From: Strigamia acuminata
Lineage: Eukaryota; Arthropoda; Chilopoda; Geophilomorpha; Linotaeniidae
Direction: 5' to 3'
Assembly: GCA_949358305.1 (NCBI GenBank)
Contig: OX442322.1
Location: 2,604,001-2,668,000, forward strand
DNA: 64,000 bases
The translations under genes were made by a program, and so were the position numbers. The notes under the pieces were generated by a model. That model was not told where the DNA came from and searched no databases. It was given only the letters and a program-made list of their open reading frames with translations. Positions 1 to 10,814 of this stretch are shown here, piece after piece. Positions within the stretch are counted from its first letter, which is position 1; every line of letters begins with the position of its first letter.

Positions 1-2
1 TC

Positions 3-3000
3 TGCCATCTGCTTCATTATTGCGTCAAATTTAGCGTCTTCTTTCGCTGTTCTTGGGCACTCATTGGAATAGTGACCCGGTTGGTTACACTTGAAACAAC
101 GAATATTTGATTTGTTTCTTGGGGCTTCAGTCGATTTTTTCTTTTCAGGGTCTGCTTTCGACGGTGGCGTGTAATTCTTTCGAAAATACTTCGGAATTCG
201 GCCGGCATTTGGTTTTAACCTGGCGCGAAATTCTTCTACCGCTCTATCTCGATGGATGAGATGTACTAGCGGTCCTTCCTCATCGCAACCCGTTGATAAG
301 GTATCGCGATAGCTTCGTATTTCTTCGTCCGTCGAATAATCGTCTTTTTCTTCTTTTTCGTCTGATTTTCCGGCATCTTGTCCGGCTTCCTCCCCCTCCT
401 TGACCTCCTCCAGTGTCGCTTGCATGGCTGACGCTGTCGGTGCCTTTTTAGGGGCGGCCAAAGGGTTGGAAGGCAGCGTGGATGTCAGTTTATTTTTTAT
501 TTGTAAACCAACGCTAGCTTCTGCCAGCTCCATTATACCGCTAAGATATTCAGTAGGGCGCATAATTTTATCTGTCGCCCCATATCTTTCCGCACTCAAC
601 TTGAGACGTTTAGCGGTTGCTGCTTTCTCCGCTTCTGGTAAAGCGGAATAATATCTCTTCTCGATATCTATCGTGTTCTCAAACAGGAAGGCGCTCATCT
701 CCTCGTAGCTGCCTCCTGTCGGTGCCCTTTCTTCAAGTAACACCCGTTGCGAGTACTCCGACAAACCGCCGAGAAAGAAAAGGTTGAATCCCGTGGCATG
801 AAATTCCATCGGGGCCTTTTCGAACAACAATCTGGCGCGAATGTCGTAATCCATTATGGTTTCACCAGGCATCTGGCGAAGACCTCGCATCTTTCGGCTC
901 ACCTCTTCGGGTGTCTCGCCGTAGCGTAGGTCGAATCTCATTAAAAAGTCGTCCCAATTGACGCCTTTCAATCCTTGGTACCACTCACGTGCCGAGCCTG
1001 TCATTAGCTCGACAATACCGTGGGTGAGCATGTCTCCTACGGTGGCTTTAGTGGCAGTCTTAATTCGAATTACTTCGTCAAGGAAGCGATCTCCCGCTTT
1101 CCATGACCCGTCGAAACGGTTCTGAATATAAAATTGCCACCTAATATTCCCGGTAACACTCATGGTGTCACGTCGGGAGACAGCGTATTTTTTCTTTACG
1201 CGGTCACCAGTGCTACGATTACGATCGTTTCGTTTGCTCAGATCGATTCCCTCGGCCTTCAACGAGCCAAGCAGGGCTCTTCCAAGCTCTCCCATTGTAT
1301 ACTGTCGACCCGTCGAATCGGTAAACGCGCTTTGTCGGGGAAGGTCCTGAAACTCCTCCCGTCGGTGGTCGCTATTTTCCGATCGACGTCGTTTCTCTCT
1401 ATCGCGCGGAGAGTTGGATCTCTTCCGGCGATTACTTGATTTATCCTTTCGTCTGTCGTCGTTGGATGAGGGGTCGGAGCTGGGGTCGGGAGACGGTGAG
1501 CGGCGTGGCGGGTTGCGCCGTGAAGAGTTTGACTCTTTCCGGCCCCTACGACGGTCGTCACGTTCCCTTTCCCTGCGTTCATCGCGTTCTCTTTCCCTTC
1601 GTTTTTCTCCGGAACCTCTCTCCGAATCGTGATGACTGGGTGCATTTGACTCCAGTCCATCTGACGACGAATCACTATTTCCGTAGTGATAATATTTCGG
1701 TCTTTCATCGCGTTTGCCTTCTTCTCGCGAAGAGGTGCGATCATGCGATTGTCTCCTTGACGACTCGTCGTCTTTAAGGATGGGCACTGGTTGTTGCCAC
1801 TCAGTCCCTTGCGGATTATCTTGCTGTTGGCTTGTGAGAGCTTGCTCTTCATTTCGCCTAGCATTATTAGCGTTGATTAACCGTGTTATCGCATTATTTG
1901 TGGCTGAATCGAGAGCTTGCATGCGGGGCCGAGTTTGTTGTTCTCTGGCCGACGCATCTCTCTTGCGCGGAGTAGCTGGTGTCGCCCTCTCCGGCTGGGG
2001 TTTGGGTTTGGCCTTCGGCGTGCGCTTTGGGTCTCCCTCTAGGCTCTCGTCGGACAGCTCGGATGAACTGACCTCTGGTTTGCGAACGGATTTCGGGTCA
2101 TCTCGTCGCAATCTGGCCATAAATGCTCGCTCTGCTTCTTGTTGCGAGTGGAAAGCATATCGATGTGCTCTCAGGGCTCGGTCAACTATTTCTACCTCCT
2201 CGGGAGTAGTCGGATTGGGCTGGGTTCTGCCGTACTCGAGAGCTTGCGCTTCTCTTTCCGCCAGCTTCCTCCGTCTCTCGCGAATGGCTTGTCGAGCCTC
2301 ATTCTCTGCATCCGCTTCAAATTGAGCGGAATCAACCAATTGTTGAGCGTGTGCACCTTCAACAATGGTGATTTGTGGGGATACACTGTGCGCTTTTAAA
2401 GCTGCACGTACGATTTGTAACGTTTCGTACACTGTAATCTTCCCCGTCGGAAGGGTGTATCTCACTCCCTCTGCTTGTGCCAATTGCATCGCATCAATCA
2501 AGGTGCCCGAGACGCTGTAAGGCTGGCTCGAAACACGCTTGACAGAGGACGAGTTGGACTTGTGCCCTTCAGACACTACCGAGGCTGGTCGACTGTGCGT
2601 AATTGGCGTGTTTAGCGCTGAATTCGCTGTCGTGTCGGACGCCGTCCTTTGTATCGAAGACGTCGCTCTCGGATCGCTCACCTCGGTATCGTGCGTTAGA
2701 CGAGGCGATTGGTTACGGGATAAAACCTCGTTTCCGCTCGTCTCGCCGTCACGATTGGGACGCGGCGGTTTGGAGTGGGACGGATCCTCACTCCGCTCCG
2801 TCTCGTCTAATCGCTGCCTCGTCTCGGCGTGAGACGGGTGCGATGCCTCCGAAGCGCTTCGTCGGTCTGGCTTGGCCTTTCGGCGTTTTTGCCTAGACTC
2901 GTGCGCTGAGGCTTTGGGCAAAGGACCTCCCGACCTCAAATGATAGTCGGTTCCTTTGCGACTACCGGCTCGTTTGTTAACGTCTGAGTCAGAGTCTGTT

Positions 3001-3020
3001 ACTCGAGTATTATCTGCCAT
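3..3020 (-). CDS. gag: Element A: Ty3-like Gag, 3' end beyond window
   Basis: The minus frame is open without a stop from the ATG at 3020 to the window edge (1006 codons), checked codon by codon. Residues about 430-560 are dominated by R, E, D and S runs. About residues 640-760 resemble a retrotransposon Gag capsid domain, with motifs such as EWYQGL and FLMRFDLRYGE. A CX2CX4HX4C zinc knuckle (C975, C978, H983, C988) follows near the end. The ATG lies 50 bases downstream of the putative PBS. Gag would form the particle and bind element RNA. The length is unusually large for Gag. Protease and pol should continue beyond base 1. Family assignment (Ty3 rather than BEL) is inferred from Gag motifs only. 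Confidence 0.8.
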   Translation of the reverse strand, partial: MADNTRVTDSDSDVNKRAGSRKGTDYHLRSGGPLPKASAHESRQKRRKAKPDRRSASEASHPSHAETRQRLDETERSEDPSHSKPPRPNRDGETSGNEVLSRNQSPRLTHDTEVSDPRATSSIQRTASDTTANSALNTPITHSRPASVVSEGHKSNSSSVKRVSSQPYSVSGTLIDAMQLAQAEGVRYTLPTGKITVYETLQIVRAALKAHSVSPQITIVEGAHAQQLVDSAQFEADAENEARQAIRERRRKLAEREAQALEYGRTQPNPTTPEEVEIVDRALRAHRYAFHSQQEAERAFMARLRRDDPKSVRKPEVSSSELSDESLEGDPKRTPKAKPKPQPERATPATPRKRDASAREQQTRPRMQALDSATNNAITRLINANNARRNEEQALTSQQQDNPQGTEWQQPVPILKDDESSRRQSHDRTSSREEGKRDERPKYYHYGNSDSSSDGLESNAPSHHDSERGSGEKRRERERDERRERERDDRRRGRKESNSSRRNPPRRSPSPDPSSDPSSNDDRRKDKSSNRRKRSNSPRDREKRRRSENSDHRREEFQDLPRQSAFTDSTGRQYTMGELGRALLGSLKAEGIDLSKRNDRNRSTGDRVKKKYAVSRRDTMSVTGNIRWQFYIQNRFDGSWKAGDRFLDEVIRIKTATKATVGDMLTHGIVELMTGSAREWYQGLKGVNWDDFLMRFDLRYGETPEEVSRKMRGLRQMPGETIMDYDIRARLLFEKAPMEFHATGFNLFFLGGLSEYSQRVLLEERAPTGGSYEEMSAFLFENTIDIEKRYYSALPEAEKAATAKRLKLSAERYGATDKIMRPTEYLSGIMELAEASVGLQIKNKLTSTLPSNPLAAPKKAPTASAMQATLEEVKEGEEAGQDAGKSDEKEEKDDYSTDEEIRSYRDTLSTGCDEEGPLVHLIHRDRAVEEFRARLKPNAGRIPKYFRKNYTPPSKADPEKKKSTEAPRNKSNIRCFKCNQPGHYSNECPRTAKEDAKFDAIMKQMA

Positions 3021-3070
3021 TTCTTGCTTTGGGTATGGTGTAATCACAGGTTAGAATCAGTTATTCAACT

Positions 3071-3090
3071 TGATCCCGGACAGGCCCCCA
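3071..3090 (-). promoter_or_regulatory. Element A primer-binding site
   Basis: The minus strand reads TGGGGGCCTGTCCGGGAT starting two bases after the inferred LTR end. It begins with the TGG expected for pairing with a tRNA CCA end and resembles the complement of tRNA-Pro with two mismatches. The tRNA assignment is tentative. Confidence 0.6.
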
Positions 3091-3092
3091 CG

Positions 3093-4108
3093 TGTCGCGC
3101 TCAACTCTAACCGTCGCTAACTCGTGGGTTGATTACTTAATTCGACTAACTCACTACCGCTTTGCTCAAGCGGTTTACCCAAAGAAATGATTACACAGAT
3201 ATAAAAGGTAAAATATAATATAGATTTATTCTGCGGGGCAATGTACAGATATATCTTATATATATATATATAAAGGGTAAGTAAAAGGTAAATCGGAATG
3301 GGTGATGGGAATGGAAAGGTAAAGGTAAGATGAAAGCTGGCTGGAATCGGCGAGGTCGTCTGTTGTCTCGTGCGTGTCCAAGATGGCGTCCTCGTTGTAG
3401 CAACGTGATGTCGTCTTGGGCCGGCGTGGCAATATGGCGTCCTCGACTCGTCTCTGGCTGGTCCTTCGGGCTCACGCTGGTCAGGCGCGAGTGAATGCTT
3501 AGTTAAAAGGCTTACTTCGGTCTGTTGTCTAGGTTTTTGTGTGGTGTCCGGCGATCACACAGCGGCGGACTCTTCTGGCTCCCGGCGGTCACACAGCGGC
3601 GGGAACGCTCGTCGTGGTTTTACTGCAGTTTAGGCTTGTGCGACCGTTTGTCTGCACAACTCGCTAAACTGGAGTGGTTTTTACTATTTCTAGCTGGTGT
3701 GCTAAAATAGTGTGGTAATCTTATCTCGCAGGTTACTCTGCGGAGTTTGACACTGACCAAACGTACTCACGGTAAATTGTCCTTTGTCCTTGGTCAATCC
3801 CAGTATATTTACTTGGGCCTGATCTTGTAGGACGACGGGTTTACGTGTGTTTCTCGTTTGGTGGTTGTGTTGGTTCTGCCCGCTCAGTGCAAGGCACATT
3901 CCTTTGCACAAAGCGGGGTTGACAGGTGACCGGAATCACCCAATGGTGGGGTGGACGAGCCATCCCCACTCCCTCAGGGCAGACGCCTGTCCATTGACTA
4001 GATGTCAATGCACTGAGGGAAGGGAGACGCGCTTGCGGCTCCCCTTACACCCGAAACGAGGTCACGAGAGAAACTCTTCGTTGACCCCGGTCCAGTCGGG
4101 TCACAACA
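3093..4108 (-). mobile_element. Element A 5' LTR (about 1016 bp)
   Basis: On the minus strand it begins TGTTGTGACC at 4108 and ends GCGCGACA at 3093, just before the PBS. A TATA-like alternating TA tract lies at about 3255-3275. An AATAAA signal (minus, 3230-3225) follows it in the transcribed direction. The partner LTR is outside the window, so the ends and TSD cannot be confirmed. Confidence 0.65.
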
Positions 4109-5044
4109 TCGTAAATAATAAAAAACATGTGGCTTCTTTCAGTTTATTTTGTTCTTAAAATTTTTTGAGTTAAATCAAATGCTAGTCCACGCTATTGATT
4201 CTGAAGTTAATAGATGATTTGCATGTTTGATCATTTTATTTCATTGCTCGCCATCACAATACAGTTTAATTTTCGAATTATATGTCTGTATCAAACTCAA
4301 CTCGATAATCTAGAACCAAAACATGCATCCAAACACGATGGCTGACACGCGCCACGTATTGCAACCAGTATTAAACCCGATAACTCTGGATAACTTTTTT
4401 AATGTTTTTGAAATAGCGGAAATATAAAACCAAGATGAAACGATTAAAGCGGGTTCAAATATTCGTTCTAATAAACACGAACCAGATGTCGGAGACGGAC
4501 ATGCATTTGGTCATCATTTTGACACAATTAGAAAGTCTTGTTTTAAAGGTGAAACGCAATAAATTGGCGGAATTTGTCATACTTGTACTGAATTGGGAAA
4601 TAAGACACGTGGACGACGAGAAAACAACACAACTTGGGACCATATCTTTTGGATTAAGACGAAACACCATTCAACTATTTGCTGACAGTTTCGAGCACAG
4701 TACACATATTTTATTGCAGTTTATCCGGTTACCGAAGGTTGGAGTGTGCTGGTTTCGTCCCCGAATATTACGGGTAGCTTTTTAATGGTGACATTGAAGT
4801 CGCAACTGGGCATTAGCCCAGAATTCGTACGCGCGACATCGCAGACGTACAAGTGTAATGTCCGCGCTACGTCGCACAAACAAAGTGACGGCAGCGGCGC
4901 CCAGCCCAAGTCGTCGGCGTCCAAGTCGCTCGTGTCCGGCTCGAAGGCGGGCGCGGTGTTTTCTACGATGAGGACTGTTTAATATTCGAAAGTACACATA
5001 CGGGATGTAATATACATTATTTATATACATTATTTGCAGAAGAT
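4109..5044. other. Unassigned DNA, no convincing gene
   Basis: Several short ORFs occur on both strands but none shows a recognisable domain. One plus frame from about 4470 to 4982 reads almost continuously with one stop and ends in a GC-rich stretch (4800-4980). It may be a decayed coding fragment of unknown origin. Confidence 0.3.
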
Positions 5045-5820
5045 GCAGTATGTCAGGGAATTAAACATGGTATTTTGCATTACGATGCCAGTTCTTTTAG
5101 TGAATCATTACTACACGGTTGGCCTTTTCAGTTGTATAACAGTTTTTCAATTTCCCGCGTGATTGGTGATAAATATGTGAAAAATTGTTAAAAATTATAA
5201 CCAAGACTGTATATATTGAAAAATAAAATGGAAAAATGTTTAACCAAAATGGTATTTATTGGAAAAAAAATTGAAAGAATGTAACCAACGAAGGCAACGC
5301 TCACACATTTTCGGTACAGGCGGCACTAACCAAAGTACCAAACGCGTGTGGGCCGTGTGAAGCATTCGAGATGTGTACAAATTCGTCGTATTCCGCAAGA
5401 AAAAAAATGCAAATTTTGCATAAAAATTTGCGTAAAAACCGTAACAAGGTCGTACGTTACCCCCCCCCCCCCCCCCCGCTCGTTGTTCGGTCGAGTAGCG
5501 TATTTGTTTCGATGTTTTTTTTAGTTGAAATGAATGCATTAGGCTTAGTGTGAATTCGTGTTGAAAACAATGAAGAGACGGAAATTTTTTTGTTTTATAA
5601 CATGGTATCTTGCATGCCAGTTTTTTTAAAAATTAATCGGTATATGGTTTGCCTTTTTAGTTCTATAGCAGTTTTTCAATTTCCCGCGTGGTGAAAAAAT
5701 GTGAAAAATTGTTAAAAATTATAACCAAGCCCAAGACTGTAAATATTGGAAAATAAAATGGAAAAAGTTTAACCAAAATTATATTTATTGGAAAAAAAAT
5801 GGAAAAAATGTAACCAAAAT
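5045..5820. repeat. Two diverged direct repeat copies with a C18 tract between
   Basis: About 5045-5290 and 5590-5820 share the order: catggtatTTTGCAT-like segment, a block CAGTTTTTCAATTTCCCGCG, GTGAAAAATTGTTAAAAATTATAACCAAG, then two blocks of the type TTTAACCAAAAT...ATTTATTGGAAAAAAAA. A homopolymer of 18 C lies at 5460-5477. The copies differ by indels and substitutions. No protein domain was recognised. Confidence 0.6.
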
Positions 5821-6236
5821 TTAAAATATTGAAATAATGTAAAGGAAATGTACAAAAATCATAAACATATGAAAGAAATGGCAGATAGTAAAACGAACGT
5901 CTACCCGAACAACAGAACGTCTGCCCATAGAATAATGAAGATTGAATTTAAATTTGAAGATGGAAAATCAGCGGCCGAGGAAACGCGAGAACGAATTACC
6001 GTAATCGATCATATACAATTCGCAAGCAATTGGTTGAGAATTGACAGTTGCAACTGTCAAGTACAAGAACTGAACAATCTTCAGAACCAGTACTTGGAGT
6101 TACGTTGCTACAGCAACAAATCCTGCAGGTTGAACTGGAAAAATAAGAAAAAAAATCGTTTTTGCTTGATTTTATTTGGTTTTATTAAATTTCATTTGAT
6201 TTTTTTTAAATTTTCTGGCAGCAGCCGTTTCTTCTC

Positions 6237-6430
6237 GGGGCGGCGGGCATTCCGGCGGCAGGCATTCGGGCGGCAGGCATTCGGGCATTCGGGCGGCGGG
6301 CATTCGGGCGGCGGGCATTCGGGCGGCGGGCATTCGGGCGGCGGGCATTCGGGCATTCGGGCGGCGGGCATTTGGGCATTCGGGCGGCGGGCATTCGAGC
6401 ATTCGGGCGACGGGCATTCGGACGGCGGAA
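6237..6430. repeat. GC-rich 15-bp minisatellite (GGGCATTCGGGCGGC type)
   Basis: Around a dozen units and half-units of the pattern GGGCATTCGGGCGGC occur in tandem. They are open in several frames: HSGGG repeats on plus, (R/A)MPAAR and ECPPP repeats on minus. The longest ORF (plus, 5848-6456, 202 residues) is probably a by-product because its non-repeat part shows no domain. Confidence 0.8.
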
Positions 6431-6479
6431 ATATGAAATATAAAATCAATCAGTGATGTGGATATGTAAAACTAGAATT

Positions 6480-6790
6480 ATAATGGAAATACATCTTTCC
6501 ATAACCGCCAATCTGTAAATTAAGTATCCGTAATGGAAATATAATGTAAATACATCTTTTCATATCCATAAGGGAAATATTGTGGAAGTACACCTTTCCA
6601 TAACCATTTAAATTTACAGTACTGGAAATATTGTAAAAATACACCTTTCCATAACCGTTTAAATTTACAGTACCGGAAATATGATGGAAATATAACTTTC
6701 CATACATGAACTTTCCATACATATTTCCATAACATGGAAAGATGACCTTTACACACTATATTTCACAATGACTTTCCACATGGAAATCTC
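6480..6790. repeat. AT-rich tandem repeat, unit about 60 bp, next to the truncated 5' end of element B
   Basis: Repeated blocks contain CTTTCCATAACC, TTTAAATTTACAGTA(C) and GGAAATATTG. TGGAAA and TTTCCA occur in both orientations, so the array can fold on itself. It ends where homology to the B/D leader begins (about 6800). Confidence 0.6.
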
Positions 6791-6799
6791 TCTTTTTTT

Positions 6800-7524
6800 G
6801 CAGTGTTTGCATTAATAATCGCCGAAAATTCCGCGGGTTTCGCGAATTTCGCGGCGATTTTTTATTTTGCAGATTCCCGACGTTTTGACGACGTTTTTCG
6901 ATTCGACGACGTCGAGCTGACGTCCGCCATCGAGAAACAAGATCAATTCTCGCTGTGTTGTACCCCGGTGTATGCACAGTATCGCCGATTTTGAATTTAT
7001 CACGACGATTTCTGATTTTTGACACGAAGAGCCTCGTTAATTCGAGAAGTATTCGGATTTTTGAAGTCCGAATAGCGCTTTTTGGTAATTTTTCTATAAA
7101 ATCACTCCATGTTTTCTTATTGCACGAGGTTGTGTGCTTGCACACAACAGATTCATCTATTTCTCCTATTGTCGAATTTATATTGTTAGAATTAAGTTTT
7201 TGGATTGGGCCCTTTTGTATCGATTTCACCCTTAGTCCAGTCGGGCTCGTGAAGTTTGTATTCTGGGTTAAGGCTATCTCTGCGCCACCTAACGTTTCCG
7301 TGGCCCTAGGCGGTTTGCAAAGGGCGTTAGGGAGATACTTAACTCAGGTTATTAAGGCAATTGTAGCATTGCCTCCCCGTCTCGGTTTCCGCTTTGACAG
7401 TACTTTGTGTATTTTGTGCAACGATCAGTGTGTGCTTCGCAACAGTGCGCCGTTATTTGAAATCGAACCGCCCATACCACTTCTAATTCCACGATATTTT
7501 GCACGTGTGTGCTCCAATCTCCAC
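6800..7524 (+). other. Element B untranslated leader
   Basis: This is homologous to 27160-28183 of element D, including blocks such as AATTCGCGGCGA-like palindromes, CACGACGATTT and TTCTTATTGCACGAGGT. Homology starts about 45 bases after where the PBS lies in D, so the PBS and LTR are gone. Confidence 0.7.
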
Positions 7525-8025
7525 AATGCAGAAATCCTCGGAACTTTCGATGACGCGTGTACCCATACTTGCCGTAGGAAACTATGAGATGTGGGCGCGC
7601 AGTATGAAGATGCTGTCTGTCTTTCAATTTCTGGACGTGGTAATCCACACGTCCCAGAAAATCAGCCATCTCTTCCCCCTTTTCCAATCGCAGTCCGAGG
7701 AATTCACGCCGTAAAGCCGCTTTTCTGGGTGCGTAGATCTTTGCCATCGTGTCCCATGCCTCTTTAGGCGTATTACAGTTGTCGAGCGCTGATTTCTTAG
7801 GCTCGAAGACAAAACCATAAATCAAACCGAGTGCTTTGTCTTTGCGGCGTTCATGTTTCTTCAATTCCTTCGGATCGGCTGTTTTCTTAATTTCCTCTTC
7901 GTCCTCTTCTGTGACGTGATGCCACAAAGATTCGGACTTCAACAGCATCTTCATACTGCGCGCCCACATCTTGTAGTTTCCTACGGCAAGTATGGGTACA
8001 TGCGCCATCAAAAGGTCCGAGGAAA
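7525..8025 (+). pseudogene. Element B gag: N-terminus followed by an inverted gag segment
   Basis: Bases 7525-7614 encode the expected Gag start (MQKSSELS... GNYEMWARSMKML). From about 7616 to 8025 the sequence is gag in reverse: read on the minus strand from 8025 it repeats the same start (VPILAVGNYKMWARSMKML) and continues with WHHVTEEDEEE through AWDTMAKIYAPRKAALRREFLGL. The arms 7533-7614 and 7944-8025 are inverted repeats with a few mismatches. The C-terminal half of gag, including the zinc knuckle, is absent before the protease begins. Gag cannot be made. Confidence 0.85.
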
Positions 8026-9258
8026 GAACAATCCTAACAAGTCGAATGATGGTCGTCCGAAGGGCAGTTCCCAAGTCAGGCTTGACGCTAACTTCTTCGT
8101 AAATGCGCCGCCGAAGATCACGGAGTTGCCAGCTGCTAATTTTATGCAGGGCCACAAATGGATCGTGGACTGCGGATCGACGGACCATGTTTCCCATGTC
8201 GCGTCGTGGTTTACGGATTTTGTGAAAGTTGTGCCATTCGACATAGAACTTGGCCAAGGCACCTCCCAAGTGACCGGCAAAGGAACGGTTCAAATTCAGA
8301 CTAGAATTGATGGATGCTTTTGTGTGGTGAATTTACGAGATGTATTATACGCACCGAATTTTGAAGCCAATTTGATTTCGGTGTCAAAGATTGATAAGAA
8401 CGAATTCCACATCCACATTTTCAAAGGCGAGGTAAACATTTTTAAGTCCGATATTCAACATTCTGTTCTTCGTGCCAAAGAAAAGAGCGGACTTTACTAC
8501 GTAGATGGCTTGTCTCCACCCGTGGCTTCGATGACAAGTGCGATTTCGACTTCCCAAGCTCTACCTCCAGTACAGACATTAGTGACCGTTGAGGAGGACT
8601 TTGTGAAAGTTCCTAAATCCAAAAAGAAATCGAAGGAACGTGAACTTACAGATTTTCGGTTGGAATTTCCCTCATTGACGCAGGAAACCAAATCACTTCC
8701 TGTCCCGAAATCTCCTCCCGTTCTCACACCTGTCACTGATCCACCAGTCCAAGCCAATATCAATCCTACCTCTCCCTCATTACAAACCTTTGCCGAAGTG
8801 TTGCAGACAATCCCGTCCTTGAAAGTACCTCCTCCTAAAGTCAATGTGAAGAAGGTCGCAGCTCCAACTGCAAAAAAGGACGCGGCGGGCATATGGCACA
8901 GTAGACTTGGCCACTTACACACGAATGCCATGAAGTTATTAGCAGCTAATGAACAGGTCTACGGTATCGAGCCAAGTGAAGTCGCAAAGGAGTTGGCCTG
9001 CAATCACTGCAGGGTGGCCAAGTCAACCAGGGCATCCCACAAGCCTGATGAACATCCACTCACGTCAAAAGCGTTGGATCTCCTCCACATGGATCTTTGG
9101 GGACCACATCAAATTGACTCTTTTGGCGGTGCTCGTTACATATTAACCATCATTGATGATGCAACGCGCTACACGTGGATGTTTCCTTTAGCTCAGAAAT
9201 CGCAAACTTTCGAGTACTTTAAAGACTTAGTTTCTCCTATCGAGCCGATACTCGAGTG
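8026..9258 (+). pseudogene. Element B protease, GAG-pre-integrase and integrase N-part
   Basis: One open frame encodes a copia protease with IVDCGSTDH at the active site (Asp-Cys-Gly instead of Asp-Ser/Thr-Gly). It continues with the NLISVSKID block, a proline-rich spacer, the pre-integrase motif LWHSRLGHLH-like, CNHC, and the first integrase aspartate in LLHMDLWGP. The frame stops at the TGA ending at 9259. Alignment with D shows a net 7-bp loss near 9240, between the first and second catalytic aspartates. Confidence 0.85.
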
Positions 9259-10524
9259 AAGGCAATTCGAACTGACCGGGGCGGTGAGTTCATTTCTAAT
9301 GAATTTACTGATTATCTGCGCAAAAGCGGGATTCAGACACAACGCACGAACCCTGCAAGCCCCCAAATGAACGGCACGGCTGAGCAAATTAACCGAACTA
9401 TGGCCGACTTTATGCGGGCAACGCTGGACGAAACGCGTCTACCCGAGGAATTATGGGCCGAAATTGCAGTTTCGTTTTCGTACATCAAGAACCGCTGCCC
9501 ACATTCCCGTATTAAGAATGAAGTGCCGTATATCCTATGGCGACAGCGTGCTCTCTCCGTTCGGCATTTGCGCAGACTAGGATCTAAATGTTGGGTCCAT
9601 TATACCGCGCCTGGACGCAACAAATTGGCGCCACGCGCATGGGAAGGATTTTTGGTCGGCTATGCGGTGGGAACTCGAGGATATCGAGTTTGGAACCCCG
9701 TCGACAACAAAGTCGTGGAGTCGATCCACGTGAAAATTGACGAACGACAGTCCTATCGTCGCTCTCAACGTGCTTCCCAACCGACATTCGAAGAGTCTTT
9801 CCAACCCGAACCTCGAACATCTTCCCTGCCACCATCTCAAGTCAAGTTCAATGACACAATCCAGTATGTGCCATGGTCGGCAGGTTCTGATTCGGATGAT
9901 CCAGACTCGACAGACTACGACTCCGACGATTCAGCACCTCCACGCTTGCCTCCGCCAGGTATTCAGTCCCCTCCACCTGGTAGACAATCTCCCGTACTCG
10001 GAGCAGAAGCGATGCCATTGCTCCTGCAAATGCCAGCATTGGAAACTACGTTACCATCAGATTTGACCCAAGATGCTTCCCTCGGCACTACACCGACGGG
10101 GTCTCCTCTGGACTCTTCGCCCGGCTCTCCTACGAGGCACGTATCGACAAGGAGAGGTTCCGCGACTGCACGTCCCACGGCAGAACCAGTAATCGTTACT
10201 ACAGGCGCCACATCGTACAAATGGCGCCCCGTGGGAAGCAATAATCCGTGCAGCAACTGGCGACGAGAGGAGCACCTATGCAAAGATCAAGTTCCGGGCC
10301 AAATTAAAATCGATGTCTATTATTTCCCGAAACCTGGTGTACGTCTGCGATCTAAACCAGATATTCAGGCATATTGTGATAAAGAAGGGATTCTTTATGA
10401 CGAGGATTTATTCTTTTTCGGGAACATCGAACACCAATTACCAGTCGCTCCGGCACTCCGTCACCGAGCTCATTTTTGCCGTCGAGAACCAAGGTCGTAC
10501 GCAGAGGCTGTCAAGTTTCCGGAT
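9256..10524 (+). pseudogene. Element B integrase C-part with MBD-like module
   Basis: After the frameshift the integrase resumes with AIRTDRGGEF (second Asp) and QMNGTAEQINRT (the Glu). The integrase C-terminal block WEGFLVGYAVGTRGYRVWNP follows, then an acidic, proline-rich linker. At 10258-10377 is the MBD-like block: NWRREEHL, DVYYFPKPG, RLRSKPDIQAYC. The first arginine of the MBD signature is Cys here. The next segment (DEDLFFFGN...SYAEAVKFPDA) is conserved with D, then the frame runs into the LTR of element C at 10525. Confidence 0.85.
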
Positions 10525-10687
10525 GCTTGGATTGGAAAGAAGAACGCATTTAATGGGAAAAACTCAGCAAACCTATTTATTCCATGGTTGCCAAGCAAGT
10601 AACATAACAAAAAGTAACAACATACACAGCAGTGTCACCATGTGACAATAACAGATAACATAATAATTTACAGATAAAACATCAACA
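10525..10687 (-). repeat. Element C 3' LTR, end-truncated
   Basis: Matches 23927-24103 with several indels. It lacks the terminal TGTTGAG seen in the 5' copy. It carries the shared blocks CAAACCTATTTATTCCATGGTTG and CACAGCAGTGTCACCATGTGAC. The conserved inner end CATCAACA abuts the PPT. Confidence 0.8.
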
Positions 10688-10814
10688 TCCTCCCCTGTTT
10701 TTCTGTAAAATACGACAGTCTCCAAAAGAGAATAACAACATAATACACAAATTGTGTCAATCACATCAAGAGAATTAACTTAACAAAAGTTGATAACTAA
10801 TTAATACTAATGAA

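Noticed and set aside
1259-1864. Minus-strand ORF rich in Arg/Lys within element A
   Set aside because: It is in another frame of the long Gag ORF. The Gag frame carries the capsid and zinc-knuckle motifs.
4435-4982. Host gene exon in the left unassigned region
   Set aside because: No domain, splice signals or consistent frame. I describe it only as possible decayed coding DNA.
5848-6456. 202-codon ORF ending in HSGGG repeats as a structural protein gene
   Set aside because: The repeat is open in several frames on both strands because of its 15-bp unit. The rest has no domain or signal peptide.
7352-8293. Minus-strand ORF of 313 codons as a gene of its own
   Set aside because: Only its middle is gag, present because that segment of element B is inverted. 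The flanks are antisense of leader and protease.
8497-8931. Minus-strand ORF opposite the B spacer
   Set aside because: Antisense of a proline-rich Pol spacer, not conserved as an ORF at the same place in D.
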